Shown here piece by piece: positions 36,097-46,902 of a stretch of 64,000 nucleotides of DNA. The translations under genes were made by a program, and so were the position numbers. The notes beneath the pieces were generated by a model. The model was given only the letters and a program-made list of their open reading frames with translations, was not told where the DNA came from and did no database searches. Every line of letters begins with the position of its first letter. The first letter of the stretch is position 1. This stretch comes from Phlebotomus papatasi (Eukaryota; Arthropoda; Insecta; Diptera; Psychodidae), in NCBI RefSeq assembly GCF_024763615.1, contig NC_077224.1:55748712-55812711 (forward strand), in the 5' to 3' direction.

Positions 36097-37223
36097 AATT
36101 CAGGAAAGATTCTTATTTAATGCCACAAAGATATATCGACCACTGCACAACTTTTCGGCACTCAACTCTTTTTGAGGTGTTAATCAAACAGCCGTAAATG
36201 GAAGACTGAGACCTGTTTAACCAGCCAAAGAAATGAAAGATGAAAAAATTGCTTTAAAATTGCCCAGGCCTTTTATTTTTATTGCTTCGCGCATCTTTCA
36301 ACATTTGTGAGAATTGTTATAATGGGGGAAGAATACTTGTTCCGAATAATTCATGAGCAAAAAAATTACACCATTTAATTGGTCTTCAGAATTAATATTT
36401 CAATTCCCATATCGTTTATCTAATAATAATTCAAAAGTTACTTAATTATCTATATTAGGTATTATTCTTTTGTGGTGATACCTATTTTAGAATTGAAACA
36501 TCAATATCTTTTTGTTAGATAATTCTTATGTTAACATCAAAAAATATACCAATAAAATTTAAAGGTCAAGCTTTAACTTTGTATGGGTTAAAGACAATTC
36601 TTCTGGGCAAGATTTCAGTCGAAACACTGAGATTAAAGATCATTGACATAAAACCATTAATCACTTTGCTCAGAAGAAATTCAGGTGCTCAATCTTTGTG
36701 GCAAAAATCTGGTTGAAAACTTTTTTTTGCTGTATGCGATACATGTATACCACAAACTATAGAACTCAAAAATGAAAATTAATATTGCAAGAAAAATAAA
36801 TAAATTCATTAAAAGAATTTTCAAATAAGGAGTCTCAAAGAATAATCTTGGGGTTATTTCCTAAATCAATAAAACGTATTCTTACTGAAGCTATAAGTGT
36901 TTAAGAAAAAGTATTATAATTTATTCCACAAAGCAAATGAATTACAAAAATAATATCATATGATCAAGGTGAGTGAACAACACACAACACTTTGTTCATT
37001 TAACTCAGTTTATTTTCACACTGAATACGACAAATTATTTTTTATTGATTTTTATTGAATTTTGAAAAAAAATGTCCATTGGGTCAGATCACTTGCTCCA
37101 ATTCACCTTTTAAACCTTAACTAAACAAGAAAGAAATCTATATGCCAAATTCAGCTTTTTGAAAATTACTTAAAGAGCGTGTTTCTTGTAAATTTAGCGA
37201 AAAATAAATTTTCGACAGAAACG
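36097..37223. other. Promoter-side flank of CRAL-TRIO gene B
   Basis: No gene or clear repeat. The start-proximal 100 bp (36097-36200) should carry the promoter, but no unambiguous TATA box or initiator is visible. Confidence 0.35.
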
Positions 37224-37443
37224 TAGGGGAAAGCGCACTACCTTCGGACGATTTATGCTTCGCAAAAATTACTTTTTTTAATGTGTTATAAATGGATTTG
37301 GCCCATTACAATATTATATTCTAATAGCTAGTCCAATGCTTCAAATTTTCAGAAAAAACTATGGGTGAAATCTATAAGGAACGTAGAGAAAAAATAGAAT
37401 TGTCCGAAGCTTGAATCGTCCGAAGGTAGCGCGCTTTCCCCTA
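37224..37443. repeat. GGGGAAAGT MITE, CACTACCTTCGGACG subfamily
   Basis: The left end TAGGGGAAAGCGCACTACCT with TCGGACGATTTATGCTTCG mirrors the right CGAAGCTTGAATCGTCCGAA with GGTAGCGCGCTTTCCCCTA. It is 220 bp, TA on both sides, non-coding. It lies between CRAL-TRIO genes B and C. Confidence 0.9.
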
Positions 37444-37648
37444 AAGGAATAAAAATTTTATCGGTTTGGAAACATACATTGTAGAAGCATTTAAAGCTCC
37501 TCTTGATACCATTTAATGACATTTGTTGATGTTTCTCAAAAATTTCTGTGTAAACGCAAATTATATCCAAAAATGTTAAAAGATAGAAACTTGATTTTTT
37601 ATATAATGATTTTCGGCCAATGAATTAGTTTTTAAGAAGTTGAAACAC

Positions 37649-37732
37649 GGGATTTTGACCTTTGATCTTCTCCTCCTTTATTCCTTGCCTAGGCAATGAA
37701 TAAAGGAGGAGAAGATCAAAGGTCAAAATCCC
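37649..37732. repeat. Near-perfect 84-bp palindrome related to fold-back copy E1
   Basis: Two 42-bp arms meet without a loop. Left GGGATTTTGACCTTTGATCT, then TCTCCTCCTTTATTCCTTGCC. Right: the exact inverse with one or two changes (GGCAATGAATAAAGGAGGAG...). The arm sequence equals the outer arm of the element at 21658-21895, but the hammerhead-like part is absent. Confidence 0.9.
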
Positions 37733-38303
37733 TTGATTTTTTATTTTAAATTGTGCTAAACATTATATTTAAGTTAAAATAAAGTTTATGTTTAAGTAGA
37801 AGAAGATATTAGAGGTCGAATAATTTCATTTGAACCACTATCGGTATTTTTTAAATTTGTATCGAGTACCCTTGTACCTACCTGCATAGCAAGTTCTCTT
37901 TTTTATATGTGGCTATTTGAAGCCCAGTTCCTTTTATTTAGCTCACAGAGCCGATAGGGACAAGTTATTTAGACTGAAAGCTTTATTCCTCCACAGAGAT
38001 CAGTAACTTCCAAAGGGGGAACAGTTCCCAATTTTTATATTATTTCGCGTAACGGTCGCAAATGCAGAGATATTGCCATATGTGTTTGTATGTCAAGATG
38101 AGCTTTGGCTTCAACTCCACAGGCCACAAACCAGGAGGGTGCTTGAACCCTTCACAATTCCAGCAGTCCAAAACTCTATAGACTTTTTGCACTGCCTGCA
38201 CTTCCTACAATTACTTAAATTGAAATGAATGGGTTTTGAAAATGTAGCCAGTGAGATTTTGATTTTCCTTTTTTAAAATTGATTGATGTTCATTTTACAT
38301 TAT
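37733..38303. other. 3' flank of CRAL-TRIO gene C
   Basis: Bases 37870-38220 are less AT-rich and not assigned to any gene or repeat. No reading frame is recognisable. Confidence 0.35.
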
Positions 38304-38309
38304 TTTATT
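38304..38309 (-). terminator. Candidate poly(A) signal AATAAA of CRAL-TRIO gene C
   Basis: AATAAA on the minus strand lies about 195 nt downstream of the stop codon at 38503. Confidence 0.35.
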
Positions 38310-38502
38310 AGTGCTAATAGTGAAACATATTTTAGATTCTGTTTAAAATTCTGCAACTGGATCACGTATTTCGTGCAAGAATAAACATTTTGTGAGCGCC
38401 TTCCAGTCAGTGAGGAAATATTTACTATTTCGGACATATCTCCTATCTAAAAGTTTTGTGTATCGTCAAACTACCTTGAACTTCAGTCCATAATAACCTT
38501 CT

Positions 38503-39519
38503 TCAATCAACTTCAATTTTCCTGAAGCTTCCAACAATTGCAGAATCGAGATCGGCATCGTGTGTATTTCCAAAATTCACCTCATTCTCCGATGATTCAA
38601 TGTCAAAGTCATTGAGTGTTAGAATTTCATCACGGTATTTATAAGCGCGCTTTTTGAAGGCCTCAAACACATCAGAATTGGGAATTTTCCCGCCAAATTC
38701 CCTAGGCAAGACAGATTCGCCGAGATCTTTTCTAACAATATCCCATCCATCGACGACCTAAGTATTCAAAAGATTTAAAAGAACTTCTCTCCAGTGTATT
38801 GTTTAACATACCTCAAGTTCAGTGTAACATACCTTAAGGCGATTCCGGAGTTTTTCGCTGAGAAATGATTTGAAGATGTTATAGAGCGCGATAGCAAAAG
38901 TTGGCATATTAACGAAGTAAATAATTCGATGACGGAGTGGAAAGGTTGTCTGCCAGCACTGAGCAAATTCTTTGAGATGTGTCACTTTAAAGAGTCCCAA
39001 AAGTTCCAAGGAAATATAGGAACAGTCGAAGATTTGTGTTATCCCGCAAATTTGTGACCTTTCGTCATCACTCAAAATCTCAAAGATCAAATTAGTCAAT
39101 CTCATTGCATGAGGAACTGTACTCCTCTTGGGATCGAAGTTGTCGGCTTGGAAAAGGACAACTGGACATCCGAAAGCATCAGGCTCTGGGAGAATTGTTA
39201 TAATCCCATTGGTGATTAAGCGATCAATATCGGGATCTTGAGGATCTAAACATTCAAAGATATATGAAAGATTCTTGCGAGTTTGCAAGTAATTTTGAAG
39301 AAGTTCCAAGGCGTTTGGAACTGAGAATTTCTTTGTTCTGAGGAATCTCATTAGGAACTTTGCATCTGTTCGGCATCTCTTAATCTTCGGATGTTTCGAT
39401 ATCCACTCCCTCAGCTGATCGAGAGATTGGGATCGTAGATTTTCATCTTCTCTAAGTTCATTTCGAGCTTTAACAGCAAGATCACTATCCAATTTGCATT
39501 CATACTTGTCGGTATTCAT
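38503..39519 (-). CDS. CRAL-TRIO domain protein C (alpha-tocopherol transfer protein-like)
   Basis: Two exons, 39519-38833 (229 codons) and 38757-38503 (84 codons plus stop), flank a 75-nt phase-0 intron (donor GTATGT, acceptor ACTTAG) and give 313 aa. Domains are as in protein B: CRAL_TRIO_N with FLMRFLRTKKF at 55-65, CRAL-TRIO lipid-binding domain about 98-253 with TFPLRHRIIYFVNMP at 192-206, and tail NFGNTHDADLDSAIVGSFRK. An in-frame TAA 12 nt before the ATG supports the start. A second GTATGT donor 21 nt into the intron (at 38811-38806) would add seven in-frame residues (VCYTELE) and leave a 54-nt intron. A GATAA motif lies about 140 bp upstream (39661-39665). It is the most upstream member of the tandem array; its ligand is unknown. 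Confidence 0.93.
38804..38838 (-). repeat. 21-bp-period duplication of the splice donor of gene C
   Basis: The block TAACATACCTCAAG (38804-38817) recurs as TAACATACCTTAAG (38825-38838), one mismatch, offset 21 bp. Read on the minus strand each copy contains CTT(G/A)AG followed by GTATGTTA, so the exon end and donor are present twice in the same frame. Confidence 0.85.
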
Positions 39520-40789
39520 AATTATAAATTAAAAAGCTTTATAAAATGAATTTTCACACAAAATATGCAACTAACTACACTTAGATTCACGGTCAGAAGA
39601 AGACTGACTGAAGACTGAAGACCGACGACACTTCAATTTTAATCGCAGTCATTGTGATTAGATAACTCTGTGGAAGAACCAAGGTTACAACTAAACTCTC
39701 AATTCATAGCTCACAATCATCCAAAGATCATTAATCATAAATGGAGAAATTATACTACTTTGTGTCATTTCCGTCAATTAGTGGACTAACAAGAGACATG
39801 CAATCTCCAATAGACATTCTGAAAATCATCTTATTAATCGGTGGTTTATTAAACTGCAGTAAATTAAATTGAATTACTGATTTTACTTCTTATATTTATT
39901 TATTTGCGACAAAAAGGTTAAACATCAAGAGATCAAGACTTATATGGGCTTCAGACCTAAGGCTTAGCCATATGGCTTAACTTCTCTAATATCTTATCAG
40001 TCAAGATTTTTTGGAAAATTTTGGCATAGGATTGGTTTATTAAGGGCAAATGACCTATTACATTTTGAGAAATCAATAAAATCGGTTGCTGTTTAAGGTT
40101 TTGAGACCCTCGGGAACTGGGCTAAACCTCTAGTCTGAAGACGGTCTTACCGTCTGGGTGGTACCATCCACTCCTAAAAATTCAACATTCTTAAGAGATG
40201 GTTGTTTATAAATTACAATTTATCTAAATTGTCAATTATACAATTATACAATGCCAATTTATCTAAATATTCACTGGGCTATAAATTAAACAACCTTGAT
40301 TCACAAGAATAAGCAGCTATTAAAGTAGGGTGCGGCTGAGTGCCTGATAAATAGTATAGTATAGACTAAATATGAAAAAATTCAAAAGAAGTGTGCGACA
40401 TTTTTGTCAGCTTTTAATATGGGACATATCTTTTGTTTTAAAAAATTTCATAAATTTTTAGTATTCTTTTTTTTTAGAGTTTATATAATGCTTAAAAACT
40501 ATAGATCAATGCCTCTATAAGCAAGATGCTGTAGAAAAATCCTGGGAAGAGTTCCAGAAAAGCAAGTGACTTCAAGAAATTTGATGTGCGATGCAGATAC
40601 AAACCATTATCTATTTTTTTTCTAAATTTCTGTGTATTTTGAATAATTTTTAAGAAAAGAAATATGGCAAATTACTTTTCAATATTGCGAGCAACACTAC
40701 TGAACAAAGTAAAAAGAAATTTGTATTAAAAATATTAATATGTCAAACTCAAGACTTTAGAGTTTATATTCAACATGCCCAAAATTCGA
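39520..40789. other. 5' flank of CRAL-TRIO gene C and gene-free stretch
   Basis: The first 150 bp upstream of the start (39520-39670) have several TCAGTC sequences on the minus strand that resemble arthropod initiators, in a short repeated TCTTCAGTC context. Beyond that I see no gene or firm repeat. Confidence 0.35.
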
Positions 40790-41265
40790 TAGAGGGGAAG
40801 TGGGGTCCCAAGAAGCAATTTTTTCTTAATATAGTCTTATAGAATTCCTTAAGTAAGGCACTATAGAACCAAAAATCTTTTTATGTGCTTATAACGCTCT
40901 TGGTTCCATCACTGAGATTACTATAAGTAAAGTGGCACACTTTTAAGGAACTTAAGAGCTTCTATAGGAATTTCAATAGAAAATTTTCACTTTAAGTATT
41001 TTAAAAGTGCACTAAAAGACTTGTTTAATACCCAGTTCTATAAGGCAGCTATTTTACTTCTTGGGGTACCTTTGAATGTATGACAGCTTTGAAATTGGGA
41101 TTTTTCTCCTATGCTCAAATGGAACTAAGCCATATCATAATGTAACTTAAATTCTCAATCTCTTTGTGAAGCTAAATTCACGATAAGGCTCAATTTATTT
41201 ACAAATTCGTTAAAAATCCGAATTTCAAAACTGCCTCAGATTCAAAGGTGCCTCACTTCCCCTTA
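40790..41265. repeat. Composite palindromic repeat, GGGGAAGTGGGG / CACTTCCCCTTA ends
   Basis: It starts TAGAGGGGAAGTGGGGTCCC, and AAGAAG follows. An inverted CTTCTTGGGGTACC lies at about 41057-41071. From there to 41265 (AAAGGTGCCTCACTTCCCCT) extends a segment homologous to the elements at 1401-1634 and 48852-49492 (CACCTTTGAAT family). It may be one element or one element adjoining another. Confidence 0.6.
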
Positions 41266-42331
41266 CTATTATTTTTTTTTATATGTTTTCGTTAATTAAA
41301 CGATTTCTGGAAAATGATGTCGTACTATTTGTCTATCTGTGCGTCCGTTACCAAAACTAGAGGCTAAATATGAGAGACAGCGACTTGAGGTCATCAAAAG
41401 CCCCTTATAACTTTAATTAGAAAACTAAACTAATACTTTAATTATTTTTTCCTTGTTTCCTATCATTTCTGTTTGGAAATATTTCTATTTTGGACTGTCC
41501 GGAAAACGCGGGACATTTTTGGATATCTTTTAAGAATATCAAAACGGAAATTTTGTCTATCTAAATTATCTTTCCATATAGAGGAAGTGCTTATAATTTT
41601 GATAGGGTGCTTATAATCATCAATGTCCTAAGTTTAAAGTGCAATATTTTTAATACAAATTAAACTTTTTGTTATTCTCTTTTCAGAACAGTTGTTTAAA
41701 AACTCGACTAGCTGTTTATCCTCTTTGCTTTTTTATAAAATTAGTCTTAATACGTTTTAAAAATTAATTGATACGTAGAGAAGAATTTGACCGTAATTTT
41801 GGACACCTTGCTCGTAATTTTAAACAATTTGCTTTTATAATTTTGGGTAGACAATCCGCCTCAATAGGATGCCCATTATTCTCCATTTAAAAAACTATCT
41901 TACCAAGTCTTCTTCATGTATATGAGGAAGAACCGTAGAATGTCACAAGGAGACGGGAAAATTTCCGTTCAATAAAGCGAGTTGACTTCGGCACTCCAAG
42001 TACGTGCGGATTCGCGCATTCCCTGGCCCTATTGAGGTTTTTCTCACTGCATCTCGTTTGTAGAGATGATGCTCTTTGGTTTCTCTAGGCATTTATACTA
42101 CCTAGTCATCACAAAAGCTAAAACTTTACAAAATTTCGAGACAGCAAATAACCTTTCCGAAGCAAGAAGTATCACTGACTGGTGAATCCCTTAGAAAATA
42201 CCCCAACGTATTTCTCAAGGCAAATCTGACCTCAAGTCAATTGAACAAATCACTATTAACATGAATAAACACAATATTCAATAAATATTTAATAATATCA
42301 CTTAAAAATATCGAGGAAATATTGTTAGTAC
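41266..42331. other. Gene-free stretch with a GTCY-containing relic
   Basis: Around 41320-41410 TTTGTCTATCTGTGCGTCCG followed by an ACTAGAGGCTAAA and GAGACAGCGACTTGAGG block resembles the start of the GTCY-bearing repeats (31062, 46200) in decayed form. No gene is recognised. Confidence 0.4.
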
Positions 42332-42343
42332 TTCACCACTCAG

Positions 42344-42699
42344 ATTCAGATCTTCCGGTGTTCGCCCTGGGGATTAAAAAACTCAAAATTTTACTCCAAA
42401 GCTTTCGACTTTAGGTATATGTTTTCCTCTGTAGGTCAATTAAGAATTTTTTAATCAACTGGAAAACATCTAACTTCTGGTCACAACTACACATCATCGC
42501 TAGATCTACTAGCAGACGTTAGATGTTTCCCAATTTATAAAAAAAATTCTGAATTGACCCACTCTGAGGAAGACCCATACCAAGGGTCGAAAGCTTTGGA
42601 GTAAAATTTTGAGTTTTTAATTGAGGAAAATGCTGCCTCTGACGAACACCGGAATATCTGAATCCAATATAATCCATCAGATACCACACCTATAGAATA
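42344..42699. mobile_element. Fold-back insertion with hammerhead-like motifs and 12-bp target duplication (copy E3)
   Basis: Direct repeats TTCACCACTCAG (42332-42343) and TTCACCACTTAG (42700-42711) flank the insertion. Inside, a long inverted repeat begins ATTCAGATCTTCCGGTGTTC and returns at 42640-42663, with AAACTCAAAATTTTACTCCA / GGAGTAAAATTTTGAGTTTT arms. Each arm carries one hammerhead-like motif (42396-42438 minus, decayed; 42554-42602 plus, well formed). About 36 bp beyond the right arm are not mirrored. Long target duplications point to insertion by reverse transcription rather than by a cut-and-paste transposase. Confidence 0.75.
42554..42602 (+). ncRNA. Hammerhead-ribozyme-like motif, copy 3
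   Basis: CTGAGGA core box (position 7 may be any base in hammerheads), an extra A, stem II GACCC / GGGTC with a 7-nt loop, then GAAAGCTTTGG. Stem II is perfect. CCA upstream can pair with TGG downstream as part of stem I, and AGCT would form a 2-bp stem III. The mirrored copy in the other arm (42396-42438, minus) has lost the CTGANGA box (reads CAGAGGA). Confidence 0.5.
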
Positions 42700-42711
42700 T
42701 TCACCACTTAG

Positions 42712-44205
42712 CATCAATATTTACAATTTTATATGCAATGAAGACAATATTCGATTTTGCTGAATATTAGCAATATATTCACGGTATTCTTATAGGTAGA
42801 ACTCGCAGAATCACAAGTTGTTTGCCCCTTGATTAATGATGACTTATGGGATAAAAGCTTGTGGGAGCCATCGTACATAAATTATTGGGTCATTATTATT
42901 GGGGTTGTTGAATTATAGATGTGGCTAATATTATTATGCATTGATATCATCTTTGAAGCCAGCAAGAAATTCATATAGCGAATCTCCTCTTAGCACAATT
43001 ATTAGTTATAGTCATATCTTAGTTAGTGTCACCTAAATATTTCAAGATATTTGGAGCAGTTCCCAAATCAATTTTAGAATGAAATAATCACAACTCTTGA
43101 AAACTTATGCAATTTTATCATCGGCTTTTCATAAAATGTTACACAAGTTTGCATTTTCCGACTAACGATTCTGTTGCTACTCGATTAACCAACATGACTT
43201 GGAAATAAAAAAGCTTATTAGCATTTTCAAGAGGAAAAAAAACATCCAATATACAAAAAATGTTGTATCCACATCCCTAGTAGATTATTTATCGTGACCC
43301 ACGTTCAAGAGAACGGAAGTAATTCGGTTGCATTGTAGCGAATAAATGAGTACATTTGGAAAAATGGAAAATATTGAAATAAATATATTAGAGCAATTAC
43401 TGTTGGGAATATTCAATAAAGCTAGATCAATGGACAAAAAACTGATGAGATGGAAAATTGATTTGAATGAGTCAAAGCCATGAAATCATGTACAAATTTG
43501 CAGTATGAAAAATAATGTAACTTGCATTTTGAGAGATTTTCATTGGCGAGCTTTCCCTCAATCGGGGAATTCTCGTGAATCGGGAATTTTATTGCAACAT
43601 AATTAATAATTATGTATTATGTATTATTATGTATTAATACGTAAATATTTATAAAAAAAATTAAAAATTACTATACAATTTTATGTTAGCATCTCGAATA
43701 ATACTTTTTATTTGAAAGGAAAAAAAAATTACAAATGTATTCACGTAAAGTGAGATTGACAAAAATAAACTGCAGACTTACTTTTGAAATAGTCCAATCT
43801 GTTCAGTATTCCGAATTCTGCAAAAGAATCAATTACAAAATTGGTCGTGCGATGACTAAAGCGCAGAACAAATTGTTTATGTTTTCTTTCGCGAAATCGG
43901 AAAAGTGAGAGAAAAACGTTTAATATATGCCAGGAAATATTCCAAATATTCTTGAGTGTGTATGCGAAAATTTTAGATAATTTGCAGAAAGACACCACAG
44001 CCTTAAATTGATTTTACACATTAAACGGTGAAAGATCTGTTTCAAGTAAACATCTTCCGGTAGATAAAACAGGTACTAACATAATGAGAAGACCACTCTA
44101 CCCCAGACATATACATCTGGCAAAATATTCTCACAAGAAATACATTCGGGTGTTTGAAAAAGAATATCGAGGAAGTACCATCTTTACACATTGAATCCGG
44201 ATAAG
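42712..44205. other. Gene-free AT-rich stretch
   Basis: I see no gene, RNA or clear repeat. Bases 43600-43640 hold a short TATGTATTAT repeat. A minus-strand frame at 43998-43741 is unrecognised and probably fortuitous. Confidence 0.4.
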
Positions 44206-44733
44206 TAGGGGAAAGTGCCCATGCTTTGCACGATCCCAAGCTTTATAATGACTAAATTTTTCCTCTTTTTGAATAAATGCGACTCTAAAATATATTTTAA
44301 AAACAGCCTGACGCTATTAACAAATTTTCTTTTGAAATCTTTAAAGTCAAATATCTCGAGAACGGCTCGACGAATGTCTTAAACTTTTTTTAAGGTGGTC
44401 TAAATTTTCTGTATTACAACATAAAAATAAACAATTCAAAATCTCACACCTCGATCTCGAGGTGAAACCGGTTAAGAACCCCTATTAGCACAGAAATCGT
44501 TGTATGCGCGCGCAGATATATTAAAAAAAATTATGAAGATATCTCTATCTAAACCAGATATATTGCGTACTACGGCCGGACCCGAAAAGCTCAGCATATG
44601 TTCAAAACATATACCCTGTGAATTTCAGCTCGATCCGAGCACTTTGAGAAAATCCGAGGATTATAATAGGTGTGATTTCACACCTAAAATGTGGTTATTA
44701 TAAAATTGTGCAAAGCATAGGCACTTTCCCCTA
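44206..44733. repeat. GGGGAAAGT MITE, CATGCTTTGCAC subfamily, with internal insertion
   Basis: The left end TAGGGGAAAGTGCCCATGCT with TTGCACGATCCCAAGC matches the subfamily. The right end TTGTGCAAAGCATAGGCACT closes it with TTCCCCTA. The inner 375 bp (about 44316-44690) are foreign to the family and end in the hairpin GGTGTGATTTCACACC. That insert has AAATATCTCGAGAACGGCTC-type sequence similar in style to the 1.8-kb repeats. Confidence 0.85.
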
Positions 44734-44819
44734 TAGCTTCATAAGAAATTGGGACACAGAGATCATAGAATTTAGAAAAAAACAGTCATCTGCAGTTGTA
44801 ACAAGTAAGTTATTATTAT

Positions 44820-45040
44820 TAGGGGAAAGTGCCCATGCTTTGCACGGTCCCAAGCTATACAATTACTAAATTTTTCCTATGTTTCTGAATAAATACAAAT
44901 CCGCAATATATTTTAAAAACAGGACACTTTCGTTTAGTTTTTAAAATACGGAAGAGATGAGTTACATTTATTATAAAACATAGGAATAAATTAGGCATTC
45001 TAAAGTTTGAGATTCTTCAAAGCATGGGCACTTTCCCCTA
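44820..45040. repeat. GGGGAAAGT MITE, CATGCTTTGCAC subfamily, full copy
   Basis: 221 bp from TAGGGGAAAGTGCCCATGCT to GCATGGGCACTTTCCCCTA, TA on both sides, closely matching 16734-16957. It lies only 86 bp from the end of the previous family member. Confidence 0.92.
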
Positions 45041-45974
45041 CTACTTAATGGTGAAAATTTGAAAGAAACAGAAAAAAAGATTTGGGAACTACAATATTCT
45101 TTATATCACAAAAATTGCAAATTATCTGTGCAAAAATACATAATCCTCTGCAAATATTGCTGTATTTCGCTTTATGCATTTTTGATTGTGAATTCTTGCA
45201 TCATGTAAATGAAGCATTAGTGTAATGTTCTCGAGAACTATGAAATTCTGTCTGCAAAAAAGTTTTATTCACAAATTATGGTTTCTTTATTTTACATTTT
45301 TATCGTGAATTATATGTATCACTGTCGACACAATCCTTAAACCGAAACTGAAAGAGAATATTACAGTGAAATTTCAATCTTACCTAAGAATTGTAATAAA
45401 TCCTCCAAAACTCTAAGTAACGAGAAAGAGTTTTCAAACTTGATTTTATTTCAATATAAAAAAAAACTGCATCGGAAACCTGCTATAAAATCAGATATAA
45501 GACTAATTTGAAAGTTTCATTAAAGAAGCTTAAATGTTAAATTTCAATTATGATTATTCTATGCGTATCCATCACTTCAGAGGTTTCTTTCTCAGACAGA
45601 AAATATTAAGTCCATTATATATACGATGCCTTTCGACGATCTACTTCCCATTCAACATCATGATAATACGCAGGGCAAAGTTTTAATACTTTCATAATAC
45701 CCTGAAAATTTTACATCTCAATTCTCCGGCGAAAATTTTATATACCTCATTTTACCATCTTCAATTAGGTTGAAAAACCTCACTTTTAGTCATGTTGCTT
45801 TATTCAATTATAATGCAATAACATTTGCAGATCTCTTTCGAATTATTTCAAGCCAAGAAACACTTTTTAACAACCTCAATATATAGGTATTAATGTTTAT
45901 TTGTCATACTTGTTGTTGAACGTTCATGGGAACAAGAAGTTTTCATTTTAAAATTATTCACTGAATAATTTAAG
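45041..45974. other. Gene-free AT-rich stretch
   Basis: No gene, RNA or firm repeat is visible. Confidence 0.4.
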
Positions 45975-46902
45975 TAGGGGAAAGTGAGGCAAAATCTGTC
46001 TTGTGATAAAATTTTATTTTATCACAAGACACATTTTTTTATTAAATATACCCAAAATTTCATAAAGCTTGGTCGTTTCCTTCTCCTCCAAAAAAAATCG
46101 CGAAAAACAGCTAAGTCTTGGGGTTCTAATTTGGGAAACCTTCTTAAGGGGTCGAATTTTGGTAGAATTTTGCAAATCTGAAGGTGAGATTTTTTGACGC
46201 TGTCTGTACGTTTGTCTGTCTGTCCGTCCAGTCGCTATCCTTCCTAGAGCCCAAACGAATAGAGGTAGAAATTTGGTACCTTTGGTGGACACCCCCCTAT
46301 GTCGATCCTGGGATCATTAACACGCTTCATATTGCCCCTTAACACCTTCTATTCCAAGACCATATTTTTTGGAAAATGTTTTAAATAATATCCAGAAATT
46401 ATCCAGGAAAATTAATAACTAAAGAACTAATAAGGGCTTTTCAAAATAAAAAGTTTAGAAGGCTCAAGAGAGCGTATTTCTCAACTGAATTTTTTCAACT
46501 GGCAGCACGTTTGGGCTCGTTGAAAAGGTCTTGGAATTTTTGTTAATACTGAATCGGTTACAAACGGATAACTAAGTTTTATACTCAATTCAATTTTATT
46601 ATTCCTAAAGTATTTTGGAGAATGTTTTGATTGATTTATAAAATGGTTCAAATCGGTTGTGAACCGGTTATGAATCGATAAGTAATTTTTATCCGAAAAT
46701 CATTTTTTTTACTCTTAAAACTATCTTGTGGGATCTTTGGAGTAATTTATTGATCGGTTGAGAACCGGTAAACAGTAAATAATGCGAAAGTACTTTTAAG
46801 ATACAGCATTTAAGTCACGAGTTCGAGCATTTCGCAAAGCCTAGGCTTTGCTCCTTTTGACTCTTTTTGAACTGTAGTTGGATTTTGCCCCAAGTTCCCC
46901 TA
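45975..46902. mobile_element. TA-flanked palindromic repeat with GTCY microsatellite and AACCGGTT blocks
   Basis: It starts TAGGGGAAAGTGAGGCAAAA, then TC, and ends GATTTTGCCCCAAGTTCCCC, then TA; about 928 bp. Inside, GGTGAGATTTTTTGACG precedes a GTCTGTCTGTCCGTCC run (about 46200-46233). From 46480 to 46790 there are several AATCGGTT/AACCGGTT blocks spaced about 100-130 bp. The interior is homologous to the repeats near 61135-61945 and 62464-63720. The GGTGAGATT block and GTCY run tie it to the 1.8-kb repeat family. Non-coding. Confidence 0.8.
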
